Of a stretch of 64,000 nt of DNA, positions 1 through 13,272 are shown piece by piece. The position numbers and the translations under genes were made by a program. The stretch spans positions 7,192,001 through 7,256,000 of the forward strand of contig NZ_CP108464.1 of NCBI RefSeq assembly GCF_036226405.1, written 5' to 3'. The first letter of the stretch is position 1, and every line of letters starts with the position of its first letter. Source of the stretch: Streptomyces sp. NBC_01260 (lineage in GTDB: Bacteria; Actinomycetota; Actinomycetes; Streptomycetales; Streptomycetaceae). The notes beneath the pieces are model-generated. The model was given only the letters and a program-made list of their open reading frames with translations, was not told where the DNA came from and did not search any database.

Positions 1-1
1 G

Positions 2-550
2 GCCGTCAAGTACTTCGAGGCGCGCCCCTACCCGCCGGGCGAGCACGGTCGCGGCCGCAAGCAGAACTCGGACTACAAGGTCCGTCTGCTCGAGAAGCAG
101 CGTCTGCGCGCCCAGTACGACATCAGCGAGCGCCAGATGGCGCGTGCCTACGACCGCGCCAAGAAGGCCGAGGGCAAGACGGGCGAGGCGCTCGTCGTCG
201 AGCTCGAGCGCCGTCTCGACGCTCTGGTTCTGCGTTCGGGCATCGCCAGGACGATCTACCAGGCCCGCCAGATGGTCGTGCACGGTCACATCGAGGTCGA
301 CGGCCACAAGGTCGACAAGCCGTCCTTCCGTGTCCGTCCCGACAACATCGTGATGGTCCGCGAGCGCAGCCGCGACAAGCACCCCTTCCAGGTTGCCCGC
401 GAGGGTGGTTACGACACCGACGGTGAGACCCCGCGCTACCTGCAGGTGAACCTGAAGGCCCTGGCCTTCCGCCTTGACCGGGACCCGAACCGCAAGGAAA
501 TCCCCGTGATCTGCGACGAGCAGCTCGTCGTCGAGTACTACGCCCGCTGA
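2..550 (+). CDS. rpsD: 30S ribosomal protein S4 (5' end outside window)
   Basis: Primary 16S rRNA-binding protein that nucleates assembly of the small ribosomal subunit body. The frame is open from base 2 and gives 182 C-terminal residues, against about 204 for the usual protein, so only the first ~20 residues are missing. The S4 RNA-binding fold is clear ([20 protein letters not shown], then [13 protein letters not shown]), and the C-terminus [10 protein letters not shown] is typical. An internal ATG at 137 is not the start, because the S4 sequence continues upstream of it. A hairpin with a short T run follows the stop. The next gene is convergent. Confidence 0.97.
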   Translation, partial: AVKYFEARPYPPGEHGRGRKQNSDYKVRLLEKQRLRAQYDISERQMARAYDRAKKAEGKTGEALVVELERRLDALVLRSGIARTIYQARQMVVHGHIEVDGHKVDKPSFRVRPDNIVMVRERSRDKHPFQVAREGGYDTDGETPRYLQVNLKALAFRLDRDPNRKEIPVICDEQLVVEYYAR

Positions 551-578
551 TCCAGGCGTAGCCGCTCTTCACCAGCGC

Positions 579-2816
579 TCAGGCCCGCCCCTTCCCGAAG
601 CCGGGGAGGCGGCGGGCTTTCGCGTCCTCCCGGCTGCGGGCTGCGGGCTGCGGGCCCGGCGCCTCCGGTGCGCCGGTATCCGCGTCGGTCTGCCGCTGAC
701 CGGGACGGCCCGCCAGCGCTCTGGCCACCACCGTGTCGGCGCCCAGCGCTGCGCCGGCGCGCCGCTGTGACGCGTACCGCTCCTCGCCCAGCTCATGGCG
801 GGCCAGTTCCTCGCACCGGGCCCGCGGTGCCCCGTAGTGCGCCGAACCGAACAGCGGCAGTCCCACCGACGGCCAGATCTGTTCGGCGGCCCCCTGCAAC
901 AGTGCCGCCTCGTCCGCGTCGCCCTCGACCACCGTGACGAGCGCCAGCAGCTCCAGCGAGAGCACCTTGCCGAGCAGGTCGTGGAAGGCGTGGCTGATGG
1001 ACAGCGACTCGCCGAGAAGCTCCCGCGCCCGGACCGGTCCGCCCCGCTCCAGCGCGGCGAAGGCCAGCACGAACAACGCGTAGCTGAGGGCCCACCGCTC
1101 CCCGTGGTCCTCGCAGATCTCCCGGACCTCTTCGCAGATCGTGACCGCACGGTCCAGCTCGCCCCGGAAGCCGACCGACATCGCCAGTTCGACCTGAGCC
1201 ATCAGCACATTGCTGTTCAGCTCCCCGAGCTCCCGGTAGCGGCCGAGCGCCTCGTGCAGCAGTTCCTGGGCGCGCGCCGTGTCGTCCGTGACGAGGGCCA
1301 GGCAGCCGGTGCGGTGCAACGCGTACGCCGAGGCCGTGGCGTCACCCGTCAGATCCGCTTCCTCCCGGCACTCGGTCAGCGCCGCGATGGCACCCACCGG
1401 GTCTCCCTGCAGCACCGCGACATAGCCGAGCACCCACAGCGCCTTCAGCCGCGAGGAGTCGTACGGGGTTTCCTCCTCCAGCACATGGTCCAGCCAGTGC
1501 CGCCCCTCCGAGAGCCGCCCGCAGCCGACCCACAGGAACCAGAGCGTGCCCGCCAGGTACTGGGCGAGATGCGCCTCCTCCGGGCGCTCCAGCGAACACT
1601 CCATGGCCCGCCGCAGATTCGGCAGTTCGCTCTCCGCCCGGGCCGCCACCTCGCGCTGCCGCGGGCTGAACCAGTCCAGCTCGCACCAGGTCGCCAGCCC
1701 CAGGAACCAGTCGCGGTGGAGACGGCGCAGGCGCTCCGTCTCACCCGTGGCCGCCAGCCACTCGGCGCCGTACTCGCGCACCGTGTCCAGCAGCCGGTAG
1801 CGGGTGCCGGACGGCGAGTCCTCCCGCAGCACGATGGACTGCGCCAGCAGCCCGGAGAGCACATCGAGCACCGAGTCGGCCGGCAGATCGGAGCCGCTGC
1901 AGATGTACTCGACCGCCTCCAGATCGAACTGCCCGGCGAAGACCGAGAGCCGCGACCACAGCAGCCGCTGTTCCGGGGCGCACAGTTCATGGCTCCAGCC
2001 GATGGCCGTGCGGAGCGTCTGATGCCGGGCCAGTGCGCTGCGACTGCCGCCGGTCAGCAGCCGGAAGCGGTCGTCCAGCCGCTCCAGCACCTGCTCGGTC
2101 GACAGTGCCCGCAGCCGCCCGGCCGCCAGCTCCAGCGCGAGCGGAATCCCGTCCAGCCGCCGGCAGAGCTCCCGGGCCGCGCCCCGGTTGTGCTCGGTCA
2201 GCCGGAACTCCGGCTGCACCGCGACGGCCCGCTCCGCGAAGAGCCGGAGCGCGTCCTCGTCGGTCATGGTCGCGAGCCGGTAGGTGGCCTCGCCGTCGAG
2301 TTCCAGCGGCAGCCGGCCCGCCGCCAGCACCCGCAGCCGCGGCGCCCGGCGCAGCAGATCCCGTACCAACTCCGCACAGGAGTCAACGAGATGTTCGAAT
2401 CCATCGATCACCAGGAGGAGCCGGCGTCCGGCGCAGTGTTCGAGGAGTGTCGTGCGGGGCGGCCTGTTGGTGTGATCGGTGAGGCCCAGCGCGTCGACGA
2501 GCGCGTGCTCCAGCAGTCCCGGATCGTGGACGGCGGACAGCTCCACCAGCCAGACCCCGTCGCAGTACCGTTTCTCCAGTAGGGCTGCCGCCCTGGTGGC
2601 CAGCCGGGTCTTGCCGACCCCGCCCACCCCTACGACGGTGACGAGCCGGGACCCCTCCAAGAGCCCGTCGAGGTCGGCCAACTCGTCGTCACGTCCCACG
2701 AACCTGTTCAGTTCCGCCGGGAGATTTCCCGGAAGGCCGCGCGCGGGTCCGCCGTGGACGGTGGACGGCGGACCCGGATCGTCGGAGGAGGGGAAGGGGC
2801 GCTGAGAGCGTCGCAT
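579..2816 (-). CDS. NB-ARC/AAA-type ATPase with C-terminal TPR-like region
   Basis: Probable STAND-type signalling ATPase, like the ATPase half of AfsR/LuxR-like regulators. From the ATG at 2816 it is about 745 residues. It has a P-loop GVGGVGKT (63-70), a Walker B strand LLLVIDGFEHL (D138), a GIPLALELAAGRL (GLPL-like) motif near 225, and helical TPR-like repeats from about 400 on. The frame stays open 60 residues further upstream, but that stretch runs into the divergent promoter region and looks non-coding. No good Shine-Dalgarno precedes 2816. I see neither an N-terminal BTAD/winged helix nor a C-terminal LuxR helix-turn-helix, so any DNA binding would need a partner. The role is unknown. 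Confidence 0.8.
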   Translation of the reverse strand: MRRSQRPFPSSDDPGPPSTVHGGPARGLPGNLPAELNRFVGRDDELADLDGLLEGSRLVTVVGVGGVGKTRLATRAAALLEKRYCDGVWLVELSAVHDPGLLEHALVDALGLTDHTNRPPRTTLLEHCAGRRLLLVIDGFEHLVDSCAELVRDLLRRAPRLRVLAAGRLPLELDGEATYRLATMTDEDALRLFAERAVAVQPEFRLTEHNRGAARELCRRLDGIPLALELAAGRLRALSTEQVLERLDDRFRLLTGGSRSALARHQTLRTAIGWSHELCAPEQRLLWSRLSVFAGQFDLEAVEYICSGSDLPADSVLDVLSGLLAQSIVLREDSPSGTRYRLLDTVREYGAEWLAATGETERLRRLHRDWFLGLATWCELDWFSPRQREVAARAESELPNLRRAMECSLERPEEAHLAQYLAGTLWFLWVGCGRLSEGRHWLDHVLEEETPYDSSRLKALWVLGYVAVLQGDPVGAIAALTECREEADLTGDATASAYALHRTGCLALVTDDTARAQELLHEALGRYRELGELNSNVLMAQVELAMSVGFRGELDRAVTICEEVREICEDHGERWALSYALFVLAFAALERGGPVRARELLGESLSISHAFHDLLGKVLSLELLALVTVVEGDADEAALLQGAAEQIWPSVGLPLFGSAHYGAPRARCEELARHELGEERYASQRRAGAALGADTVVARALAGRPGQRQTDADTGAPEAPGPQPAARSREDAKARRLPGFGKGRA
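583..620 (+). terminator. Probable rpsD intrinsic terminator
   Basis: Inverted repeat GCCCGCC (583-589) and GGCGGGC (611-617), with imperfect inner pairing and TTT at 618-620, 33 bases after the rpsD stop. It lies inside the 3' end of the convergent ATPase gene, so it constrains that gene's last codons. Confidence 0.5.
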
Positions 2817-3016
2817 GAAACACGCAGAGTACTGGCCCGAAAGCGCTCCGTACAATCTTGTCGCGGTAACTCCCGCCGTGCCCAACGGTAATGCGGTACG
2901 GGGCGTGAGCCCGGCGCGATAGGCTCGGAGGCGGTGAACCGGCTGCTGCCAAGGCCGTCGCCGAACGAGCAGAGAAACAAGAGAGACAGACGACAAGCCA
3001 GAGAGAGCGGTGCACT

Positions 3017-3472
3017 GTGTCCGGTGGTGAGGTGGCCGGGATCCTGGTGGCCGTCTTCTGGGCGATCCTGGTGTCGTTCCTCGCCGTCGTGCTGGTGAGG
3101 CTCGCCCAGACGCTCAGGGCGACCACCAGACTCGTGGCGGACGTGACCGAACAGGCCGTCCCGCTGCTCGCCGACGCCTCCGCGACCGTACGTTCCGCGC
3201 AGAGCCAGCTCGACAAGGTCGACGCGATCGCGACGGACGTCCAGGAGGTCACCTCCAACGCGTCCGCGCTCTCCACCACCGTCGCCTCGGCCTTCGGCGG
3301 CCCGCTGGTCAAGGTCGCGGCGTTCGGCTACGGGGTCCGGCAGGCCATCGGCCGCAGGACCGCTCCCGAACCGGAAGCGCGTTCCGGGCGATCGGTGATC
3401 GTCGGCCGGACCGTGCCGTCCGCGCGTGGCAAGAAGCGCAACGGCAGAAATTCCCGCGGATCGAAGGACTGA
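3017..3472 (+). CDS. DUF948-family membrane-anchored protein
   Basis: Small protein of 151 residues with one N-terminal membrane segment (about 6-30, VAGILVAVFWAILVSFLAVV). A helical region rich in alanine, valine and threonine with methyl-accepting-like repeats follows, then a basic tail. This is the DUF948 pattern, with no known biochemical function. The GTG start follows a purine-rich stretch. It sits 7 bases upstream of the next small gene and heads the run leading to alaS, an arrangement I know to be conserved in Streptomyces. Confidence 0.8.
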   Translation: MSGGEVAGILVAVFWAILVSFLAVVLVRLAQTLRATTRLVADVTEQAVPLLADASATVRSAQSQLDKVDAIATDVQEVTSNASALSTTVASAFGGPLVKVAAFGYGVRQAIGRRTAPEPEARSGRSVIVGRTVPSARGKKRNGRNSRGSKD

Positions 3473-3479
3473 CGCAGCG

Positions 3480-3833
3480 ATGTTCCGCCGTACGTTCTGG
3501 TTCACCGCCGGCGCAGCCGCCGGAGTCTGGGCCACCGCCAAGGTCAACCGGAAGATCAAGCAGCTGACCCCCGAGAGCCTTGCGGCGCAGGCCGCCGACA
3601 AGGCGGTCGTGGCCGGTCACAAGCTCAAGGACTTCGCCCTGGACGTCCGCGAGGGCATGGTCAGACGCGAGGCCGAACTGGGCGAGGCGCTGGGCCTCGA
3701 AGCCCCGGTCGACCCTGACCTCCCCGTGCAGCGCCACTTCGCGGTGGAGGCGGCCGAGCCCGACGGGCGCAAGACGACCGCCAGATACCGCAAGCTTCCC
3801 TACAACTCGTACAACCGGAATGAGGACCACTGA
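3480..3833 (+). CDS. DUF6167-like conserved hypothetical protein
   Basis: A 117-residue protein starting [15 protein letters not shown], with a short hydrophobic N-terminal segment and a charged helical body ([20 protein letters not shown]). The ATG at 3480 is preferred to an in-frame ATG at 3426, because 3426 overlaps the preceding gene and lacks family character. Its stop overlaps the alaS start (TGATG at 3831-3835), so it is translationally coupled to alaS. Function unknown; I assign the DUF family from memory of this conserved position. Confidence 0.75.
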   Translation: MFRRTFWFTAGAAAGVWATAKVNRKIKQLTPESLAAQAADKAVVAGHKLKDFALDVREGMVRREAELGEALGLEAPVDPDLPVQRHFAVEAAEPDGRKTTARYRKLPYNSYNRNEDH

Positions 3834-6502
3834 TGGAGTCGGCTGAAATTCGTCGCCGCTGGCTGAGCTTCTACGAGGAGCGCGGTCACACCGTCGTCCC
3901 TTCGGCGTCGCTCATCGCGGACGACCCGACTCTGCTGCTGGTCCCGGCCGGCATGGTGCCCTTCAAGCCGTACTTCCTCGGCGAGGTCAAGCCGCCCGCC
4001 CCGCGCGTCACCAGTGTGCAGAAGTGCGTCCGTACACCGGACATCGAAGAGGTCGGCAAGACCACCCGGCACGGCACCTTCTTCCAGATGTGCGGGAACT
4101 TCTCCTTCGGTGACTACTTCAAGGAAGGCGCCATCGAGTACGCCTGGGAGCTGCTCACCGGCTCCGTGGCGGACGGCGGCTTCGGCCTCGACCCCGAGCG
4201 TCTGTGGATCACGGTCTATCTGGACGACGATGAGGCCGAGCAGATCTGGCGCGACAAGATCGGCGTGCCGGCCGAGCGCATTCAGCGCCTGGGCAAGAAG
4301 GACAACTTCTGGTCCATGGGCGTTCCCGGCCCCTGCGGCCCCTGTTCCGAGATCAACTACGACCGCGGTCCCGAGTTCGGGGTCGAGGGCGGCCCGGCCG
4401 TCAACGACGAACGGTACGTGGAGATCTGGAACCTGGTCTTCATGCAGTACGAGCGCGGCGCCGGCGACGGCAAGGACGACTTCCCGATCCTCGGTGACCT
4501 GCCCTCCAAGAACATCGACACCGGCCTCGGCCTCGAACGCCTCGCGATGATCCTGCAGGGCGTGCAGAACATGTACGAGACCGACACCCTGCGCGTCGTC
4601 ATGGACAAGGCCACCGAGCTCACAGGTGTGCACTACGGCGCCGCCCAGGGCACGGACGTCTCGCTCCGCGTGGTCGCCGACCACATCCGTACCTCCGTCA
4701 TGCTCATCGGTGACGGCGTCACCCCCGGCAACGAGGGCCGCGGCTACGTGCTGCGCCGCATCATGCGCCGCGCCATCCGCAACATGCGGCTGATGGGCGC
4801 CACCGGTTCGGTCGTCCGCGAGCTGGTCGACGTCGTGATCAGCGTCATGGGCCTGCAGTACCCCGAGCTGATCACCGACCGCAAGCGCATCGAGACCGTC
4901 GCCCTCGCCGAGGAAGCCGCCTTCCTCAAGGCCCTCAAGGGCGGCACCAACATCCTTGAGACCGCCGTCACCGAGACCAGGGCCGCCGGCGGCCGGGTCA
5001 TCGCCGGCGACAAGGCGTTCCTGCTCCACGACACCTGGGGCTTCCCGATCGACCTCACCCTGGAGATGGCCGCCGAACAGGGCCTGTCCGTGGACGAGGA
5101 CGGGTTCCGCCGCCTCATGCAGGAGCAGCGGGACAAGGCCAAGGCCGATGCCCGGGCGAAGAAGACCGGTCACGCCGACCTGTCCGCCTACCGCGAGGTC
5201 GCCGACAACTCCGGCGCCACCGAGTTCACCGGCTACACCACGACCGAGGGCGAGTCGACGATCGTCGGCCTCCTCGTCGACGGTGTGCCCTCGCCCGCCG
5301 CCTCCGAGGGCGACGAGGTCGAGGTCGTCCTGGACCGCACCCCGTTCTACGCCGAGGGCGGCGGCCAGCTCGCCGACACCGGGCGGATCCGGCTCGACAC
5401 CGGTGCGGTGATCGAGGTCCGCGACGTCCAGAAGCCGGTTCCCGGCGTCCACGTCCACAAGGGCGTCGTCCAGGTCGGCGAGGTGACGGTCGGTGCCGCC
5501 GCCCTCGCCTCCATCGACAACACCCGCCGTCGCGCCATCGCCCGCGCCCACAGCGCCACCCACCTCACGCACCAGGCGCTGCGCGACGCGCTGGGCCCGA
5601 CGGCCGCCCAGGCCGGTTCGGAGAACTCCCCGGGCCGCTTCCGCTTCGACTTCGGTTCGCCCGCCGCCGTACCCGGCACGGTCCTCACCGACGTCGAGCA
5701 GAAGATCAACACCGTGCTCTCCCGCGAGCTCGACGTCCAGGCCGAGGTCATGTCCATCGACGAGGCCAAGAAGCAGGGTGCCATCGCCGAGTTCGGCGAG
5801 AAGTACGGCGAGCGGGTCCGGGTCGTCACCATCGGCGACTTCTCCAAGGAGCTGTGCGGCGGTACGCACGTCCACAACACCGCCCAGCTCGGCCTGGTCA
5901 AGCTGCTCGGCGAGTCGTCCATCGGCTCCGGTGTGCGCCGCATCGAGGCCCTCGTCGGCGTCGACGCGTACAACTTCCTCGCCAGGGAGCACACGGTCGT
6001 CGCCCAGCTCCAGGAGCTGGTCAAGGGCCGTTCCGAGGAGCTCCCGGAGAAGATCGCCGGAATGCTCGGCAAGCTGAAGGACGCCGAGAAGGAGATCGAG
6101 AAGTTCCGCGCGGAGAAGGTCCTCCAGGCCGCCGCCGGACTGGTCGAGTCCGCGAAGGACGTACGGGGCGTCGCCCTGGTCACCGGTCAGGTGCCGGACG
6201 GCACCTCGGCCGACGACCTGCGCAGGCTGGTCCTCGACGTGCGCGGACGCATCCAGGGCGGCCGCCCGGCCGTCGTGGCCCTGTTCACCACGGCCAACGG
6301 CCGTCCGCTGACCGTCATCGCCACCAACGAGGCCGCCCGCGAGCGCGGTCTCAAGGCCGGTGACCTGGTCCGCACCGCCGCCAAGACGCTCGGCGGCGGA
6401 GGCGGCGGCAAGCCGGACGTCGCCCAGGGCGGCGGCACGAACACGGACGCCATCGGCGACGCCGTCGCCGCTGTCGAACGCCTCGTCGCCGAGACGGCGT
6501 GA
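3833..6502 (+). CDS. alaS: Alanyl-tRNA synthetase
   Basis: Charges tRNA-Ala in the cytoplasm and edits Ser/Gly mischarging. At 889 residues it is full length. It has the class II catalytic core at the N-terminus ([18 protein letters not shown]), the editing-domain zinc motif HSATH (H573, H577) with CGGTH (C675, H679), and a DHHA1-type C-terminal domain with a glycine-rich run near 860. ATG 3833 overlaps the stop of the preceding gene, and its own stop overlaps the ruvX start (GTGA). No T-box leader was seen upstream. Confidence 0.98.
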   Translation: MESAEIRRRWLSFYEERGHTVVPSASLIADDPTLLLVPAGMVPFKPYFLGEVKPPAPRVTSVQKCVRTPDIEEVGKTTRHGTFFQMCGNFSFGDYFKEGAIEYAWELLTGSVADGGFGLDPERLWITVYLDDDEAEQIWRDKIGVPAERIQRLGKKDNFWSMGVPGPCGPCSEINYDRGPEFGVEGGPAVNDERYVEIWNLVFMQYERGAGDGKDDFPILGDLPSKNIDTGLGLERLAMILQGVQNMYETDTLRVVMDKATELTGVHYGAAQGTDVSLRVVADHIRTSVMLIGDGVTPGNEGRGYVLRRIMRRAIRNMRLMGATGSVVRELVDVVISVMGLQYPELITDRKRIETVALAEEAAFLKALKGGTNILETAVTETRAAGGRVIAGDKAFLLHDTWGFPIDLTLEMAAEQGLSVDEDGFRRLMQEQRDKAKADARAKKTGHADLSAYREVADNSGATEFTGYTTTEGESTIVGLLVDGVPSPAASEGDEVEVVLDRTPFYAEGGGQLADTGRIRLDTGAVIEVRDVQKPVPGVHVHKGVVQVGEVTVGAAALASIDNTRRRAIARAHSATHLTHQALRDALGPTAAQAGSENSPGRFRFDFGSPAAVPGTVLTDVEQKINTVLSRELDVQAEVMSIDEAKKQGAIAEFGEKYGERVRVVTIGDFSKELCGGTHVHNTAQLGLVKLLGESSIGSGVRRIEALVGVDAYNFLAREHTVVAQLQELVKGRSEELPEKIAGMLGKLKDAEKEIEKFRAEKVLQAAAGLVESAKDVRGVALVTGQVPDGTSADDLRRLVLDVRGRIQGGRPAVVALFTTANGRPLTVIATNEAARERGLKAGDLVRTAAKTLGGGGGGKPDVAQGGGTNTDAIGDAVAAVERLVAETA

Positions 6503-6981
6503 CGCCGGACATGACGATGCGCCGCGGTCGCCGGCTGGCGATCGACGTCGGGGACGCCCGGATCGGGGTCGCCTCGTGCGACCCCGACGGGATCCTCGCC
6601 ACGCCGGTGGAGACCGTGCCGGGACGCGATGTCCCGGCCGCCCACCGGCGGCTCGGCCAGATCGTCTCGGAGTACGAGCCGATCGAGGTCATCGTCGGGC
6701 TGCCCCGGTCCCTCGGCGGTGGAGAAGGGCCGGCCGCGGTCAAGGTCCGCGCCTTCGCCGATGTGTTCGCCCGCGCGGTTGCACCCATTCCGGTGCGATT
6801 GGTGGACGAGAGGATGACCACAGTGACGGCAAGTCAGGGCCTGCGCGCCTCGGGCGTGAAGTCCAAAAAAGGCCGATCCGTCATCGATCAGGCTGCCGCT
6901 GTGGTGATCCTTCAGAACGCTCTGGAGTCCGAACGGGCCTCGGGCAATCCTCCGGGAGAGGGCGTCGAAGTGGTTGTCTGA
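6499..6981 (+). CDS. ruvX: Putative pre-16S rRNA nuclease RuvX/YqgF
   Basis: RNase H-fold Holliday-junction-resolvase-like nuclease implicated in maturing the 16S rRNA 5' end. Its 160 residues show the first acidic strand [22 protein letters not shown] with the conserved D/E pair, and the last acidic residue in [14 protein letters not shown] 6499 overlaps the alaS stop by 4 bases, so the two are coupled. Confidence 0.93.
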   Translation: MTPDMTMRRGRRLAIDVGDARIGVASCDPDGILATPVETVPGRDVPAAHRRLGQIVSEYEPIEVIVGLPRSLGGGEGPAAVKVRAFADVFARAVAPIPVRLVDERMTTVTASQGLRASGVKSKKGRSVIDQAAAVVILQNALESERASGNPPGEGVEVVV

Positions 6982-7076
6982 TCGCGATACGGTAACGTTC
7001 CGCGCGATGCGGCGGTGTTCGAACAAACATCGCACAGCAAAGAGACGGAACGTCGTCTCGCGGCTCAAGGGGATCG

Positions 7077-8912
7077 ATGACTGAGTATGGCCGGGGCCCC
7101 GGCTCCGAACCGTGGCATCCCGAGGACCCCTTGTACGGGGACCAGGGATGGGGAGGCCAGCAGCCTGCCCACGGCCAGAGCCAGTACGGCGGCCAGCAGC
7201 AGCCTTACCCGCAGGACCCGTACGCCGCCCAGCAGCCGCAGGACCCGTACGCCGCCCAGCAGCAGCCGCAGGACCCGTACGCTCAGCAGCACCAGTCGCA
7301 GGATCCTTACGCGCAGCAGCAGCACCAGGATCCCTACGCGCAGCAGCAGCAACACCAGCAGCAGCCGCAGGACCCCTACGCGCAGCAGCAGGACCCTTAC
7401 GCCCAGCAGCAGTACCAGCAGCAGCAGCCGTACGGTGCCCAGCAGGACCCGTACGGTCAGCAGCCTCCTTACAACGGCGGCTGGGACACCGGCCAGCAGG
7501 CGGCCGCGATGCCGTACGAGGGCCAGCCCGCCGCCACGTACGGCTACGGCGAGACTCACGACTACTACGGCACCCCTGAGGCCTACCCGCCTCCCCAGCC
7601 CCCCGGCCGTCGCCAGGCCGCGCCCGAACAGGCACCCGAACAGGAGCCTGCGCAGGCACCCGAACAGGAGCCTGCGCAGAACCCCGACTGGGACCCCGAG
7701 GTCCAGCCGGAGGAGACCCACCCCTTCTTCACGGGCGTGGACGACGGCGACGCCAAGGACGACGACTACGACGACGACCCCCGCGAGTCCCGCCGCGGAG
7801 GCGGGGACGAACGCCGGGGCAAGGGCAAGAAGAAGGGCCGCAGCGGCTGCGCCTGCCTGGTCGTCTCCCTCGTCCTGGTCGGCGGCCTGGGCGGAGCGGG
7901 CTACTTGGGCTACTCGTTCTACCAGGACAAATTCGGTCCGGCGGAGGACTACGCGGGCAGCGGCTCGGGGTCCGTCGAGATCGAGATTCCCAAGGGCTCG
8001 TACGGGTACGACATCGGCAACATCCTGAAGAAGCAGGGTGTGGTCAAGAGTGTCGACGCCTTCGTCTCCGCGCAGAACGAGAACCCCAAGGGGAAGTCGA
8101 TCCAGGCCGGCGTCTATCTCCTGCACGAGAAGATGTCCGCGGCCGAGGCCTTGAAGATGATGATCGACCCGAAGAGCCAGAACCTGCTGATCATTCCGGA
8201 GGGCACCCCCAACCGGACCGTCTACGCCTCGATCGACAAGAAGCTGGGCGTGAAGAAGGGCACGACGGGTGAGGTCGCCAAGAAGGAGTCGGGCAACCTC
8301 GGACTGCCCGACTGGGCCGACGGCCACCGGGACGTCCTCGATCCCCTGGAAGGGTTCCTCTACCCGGCCGCCTACCCGGTCACCAAGGGAATGAAGCCGG
8401 AGGCCGTCCTGAAGAAGATGGTCTCGCGCGCCAACGAGGAGTACGACAAGGCCGACCTGGAGGCCAATGCCAAGAGGCTCAAGCTGCAGAGTCCGTGGCA
8501 GCTGATCACGGTCGCCAGCCTCGTCCAGGCCGAGGGCAAGTACAAGCACGACTTCGACAAGGTCTCGCGCGTCGTCTACAACCGGCTGAAGCCCAACAAC
8601 ACCGAGACGAACGGTCTGCTCGACTTCGACTCCACCGTCAACTACGCGAAGAAGCAGAGCACGCTCGACACGGGTGCGGTCTCCAGCCTGCGGGAGTTCA
8701 AGCACCCGTACAACACGTACTACATCCACGGTCTGCCGCCCGGCCCGATCAACAACCCCGGTGACGCCGCACTCCAGTCGGCCATCAAGCCCACCCCGGG
8801 GCCCTGGTACTACTTCGTGTCGGTGACCGAGGACAAGACCCTGTTCGCGGTGACCAACGCCGAGCACGAGCGCAACCGTGCGAAGTACCAGAAGGGAGGG
8901 GCGGGAGAGTGA
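7077..8912 (+). CDS. mltG: Endolytic murein transglycosylase MltG with long Gln/Pro-rich cytoplasmic tail
   Basis: Cleaves nascent peptidoglycan strands at the outer face of the membrane and so sets glycan length. The 611 residues divide into a low-complexity cytoplasmic region (1-250), one membrane segment (258-280) after a basic KGKKKGRSGC stop-transfer flank, and an extracellular LysM-like plus YceG domain. The catalytic glutamate is expected at E486 (SLVQAEGKYKHD). The conserved GLPPGPINNPGDAALQSA stretch is near 565. The tail is far longer than in E. coli MltG and carries eight QDPY repeats plus APEQEPAQ repeats and an acidic patch. Its stop overlaps the aroE start. Confidence 0.93.
   Translation: MTEYGRGPGSEPWHPEDPLYGDQGWGGQQPAHGQSQYGGQQQPYPQDPYAAQQPQDPYAAQQQPQDPYAQQHQSQDPYAQQQHQDPYAQQQQHQQQPQDPYAQQQDPYAQQQYQQQQPYGAQQDPYGQQPPYNGGWDTGQQAAAMPYEGQPAATYGYGETHDYYGTPEAYPPPQPPGRRQAAPEQAPEQEPAQAPEQEPAQNPDWDPEVQPEETHPFFTGVDDGDAKDDDYDDDPRESRRGGGDERRGKGKKKGRSGCACLVVSLVLVGGLGGAGYLGYSFYQDKFGPAEDYAGSGSGSVEIEIPKGSYGYDIGNILKKQGVVKSVDAFVSAQNENPKGKSIQAGVYLLHEKMSAAEALKMMIDPKSQNLLIIPEGTPNRTVYASIDKKLGVKKGTTGEVAKKESGNLGLPDWADGHRDVLDPLEGFLYPAAYPVTKGMKPEAVLKKMVSRANEEYDKADLEANAKRLKLQSPWQLITVASLVQAEGKYKHDFDKVSRVVYNRLKPNNTETNGLLDFDSTVNYAKKQSTLDTGAVSSLREFKHPYNTYYIHGLPPGPINNPGDAALQSAIKPTPGPWYYFVSVTEDKTLFAVTNAEHERNRAKYQKGGAGE
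7212..7457 (+). repeat. QDPY-encoding repeats in mltG
   Basis: Eight units encoding QDPY(A/G)QQ between residues 46 and 127 of MltG, with near-identical DNA cores (CAGGACCCGTACGC) separated by CAG-rich linkers of variable length. The variable linkers suggest slippage between copies. Confidence 0.85.
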
Positions 8913-9736
8913 CCGGCCCGCACCGGGCGGCCGTCCTCGGCTCGCCCATCGCCCACTCGCTCTCCCCGGTCCTGCACCGGGCCGCGTACGCCGCACTCGG
9001 CCTCGACGACTGGTCCTACGACCGCTTCGAGACCGACGAGGCCGCGCTGCCCGGGTTCGTCGAGGGGCTGGACTCCTCCTGGGCCGGGCTCTCGCTGACC
9101 ATGCCGCTCAAGCGGGCGGTCATCCCCCTGCTGGACGAGATCAGCGAGACCGCCTCCTCGGTCGAGGCCGTCAACACCGTCGTCCTCACCGCGGACGGCC
9201 GGCGGGTCGGTGACAACACCGACATCCCCGGCATGATCGCCGCCCTGCGCGAGCGGGGCGTCGAGAAGACGGAGTCCGCGGCCGTCCTCGGCGCCGGAGC
9301 CACCGCCTCCTCCGCCCTCGCCGCCCTCTCCGAGATCTGCACGGGAACGGTCACGGCCTACGTCCGCAGCCGGGAGCGCGGTGACCAGATGCGCGGCTGG
9401 GGCGAACGGCTCGGCGTCGACGTCCGCATCGCCGACTGGGCGGAGGCCGAGCAGGCACTGCGGGCCCCGCTGGTCATCGCGACCACTCCGGCCGGGGCCA
9501 CGGACGCGCTGACGGGATCGGTCCCGAAGGCTCCCGGCACGCTTTTCGACGTGCTGTACGAGCCGTGGCCGACCGGACTTGCAGCCGCCTGGGCGGCCCA
9601 TGGCGGTGCAGTCGTCGGAGGTCTCGATCTCCTGGTGCACCAGGCGGTCCTCCAGGTCGAGCAGATGACGGGCCGTACGCCCGCGCCGCTGGCGGCCATG
9701 CGACAGGCCGGCGAGCAGGCACTGGCCGCCCGCTGA
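8909..9736 (+). CDS. aroE: Shikimate dehydrogenase
   Basis: Reduces 3-dehydroshikimate to shikimate with NADPH. Its 275 residues hold the substrate motif GSPIAHSLSPVLH (11-23), catalytic K68 in LTMPLK, D105 in GDNTDIPG, the dinucleotide loop GAGATAS (128-134), and the C-terminal GGLDLLVHQAVLQVEQMTG. GTG 8909 overlaps the mltG stop (GTGA). It is followed by a 144-base gap before aroC. Confidence 0.95.
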   Translation: MTGPHRAAVLGSPIAHSLSPVLHRAAYAALGLDDWSYDRFETDEAALPGFVEGLDSSWAGLSLTMPLKRAVIPLLDEISETASSVEAVNTVVLTADGRRVGDNTDIPGMIAALRERGVEKTESAAVLGAGATASSALAALSEICTGTVTAYVRSRERGDQMRGWGERLGVDVRIADWAEAEQALRAPLVIATTPAGATDALTGSVPKAPGTLFDVLYEPWPTGLAAAWAAHGGAVVGGLDLLVHQAVLQVEQMTGRTPAPLAAMRQAGEQALAAR

Positions 9737-9880
9737 CCGTGTTCCCGGCGGTCTGATCCGTCCGTCTGCTGGACCGGCGGCGGGACGGTGCCCCCGTCCG
9801 TGGGAGGATCGGGGGCGGCGGGCCAGGGCCGCGCACCCGGTCGCGCCGTTGGATTTCAGGCGCGAGCATGAGGAGCACCG

Positions 9881-13122
<3,242 letters not shown>

Positions 13123-13133
<11 letters not shown>

Positions 13134-13146
13134 CGGACTGACGGAC
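13123..13146 (+). repeat. Three tandem TGACGGAC copies over the aroQ stop
   Basis: Perfect 8-bp tandem repeat at 13123-13130, 13131-13138 and 13139-13146. The aroQ stop TGA is the first codon of the second copy. It is probably slippage-prone sequence with no seen function. Confidence 0.8.
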
Positions 13147-13272
13147 CGGACGGCCGACGTGGCCGACGGGGCACTCCGTACCGTCCCCGGCCGTTCCCTG
13201 TGTGGCGGCCGAGGACGGTACGGTTGCCGTTCCACCAGCGCCAGTTGCCTGTACGAGACGGAGTGCCACCGG

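Noticed and set aside
3800..5992. 730-residue open frame antisense to alaS
   Set aside because: Repetitive Asp/Gly/Val/Leu-rich composition is the usual antisense shadow of a high-GC gene; the alaS motifs on the other strand are complete.
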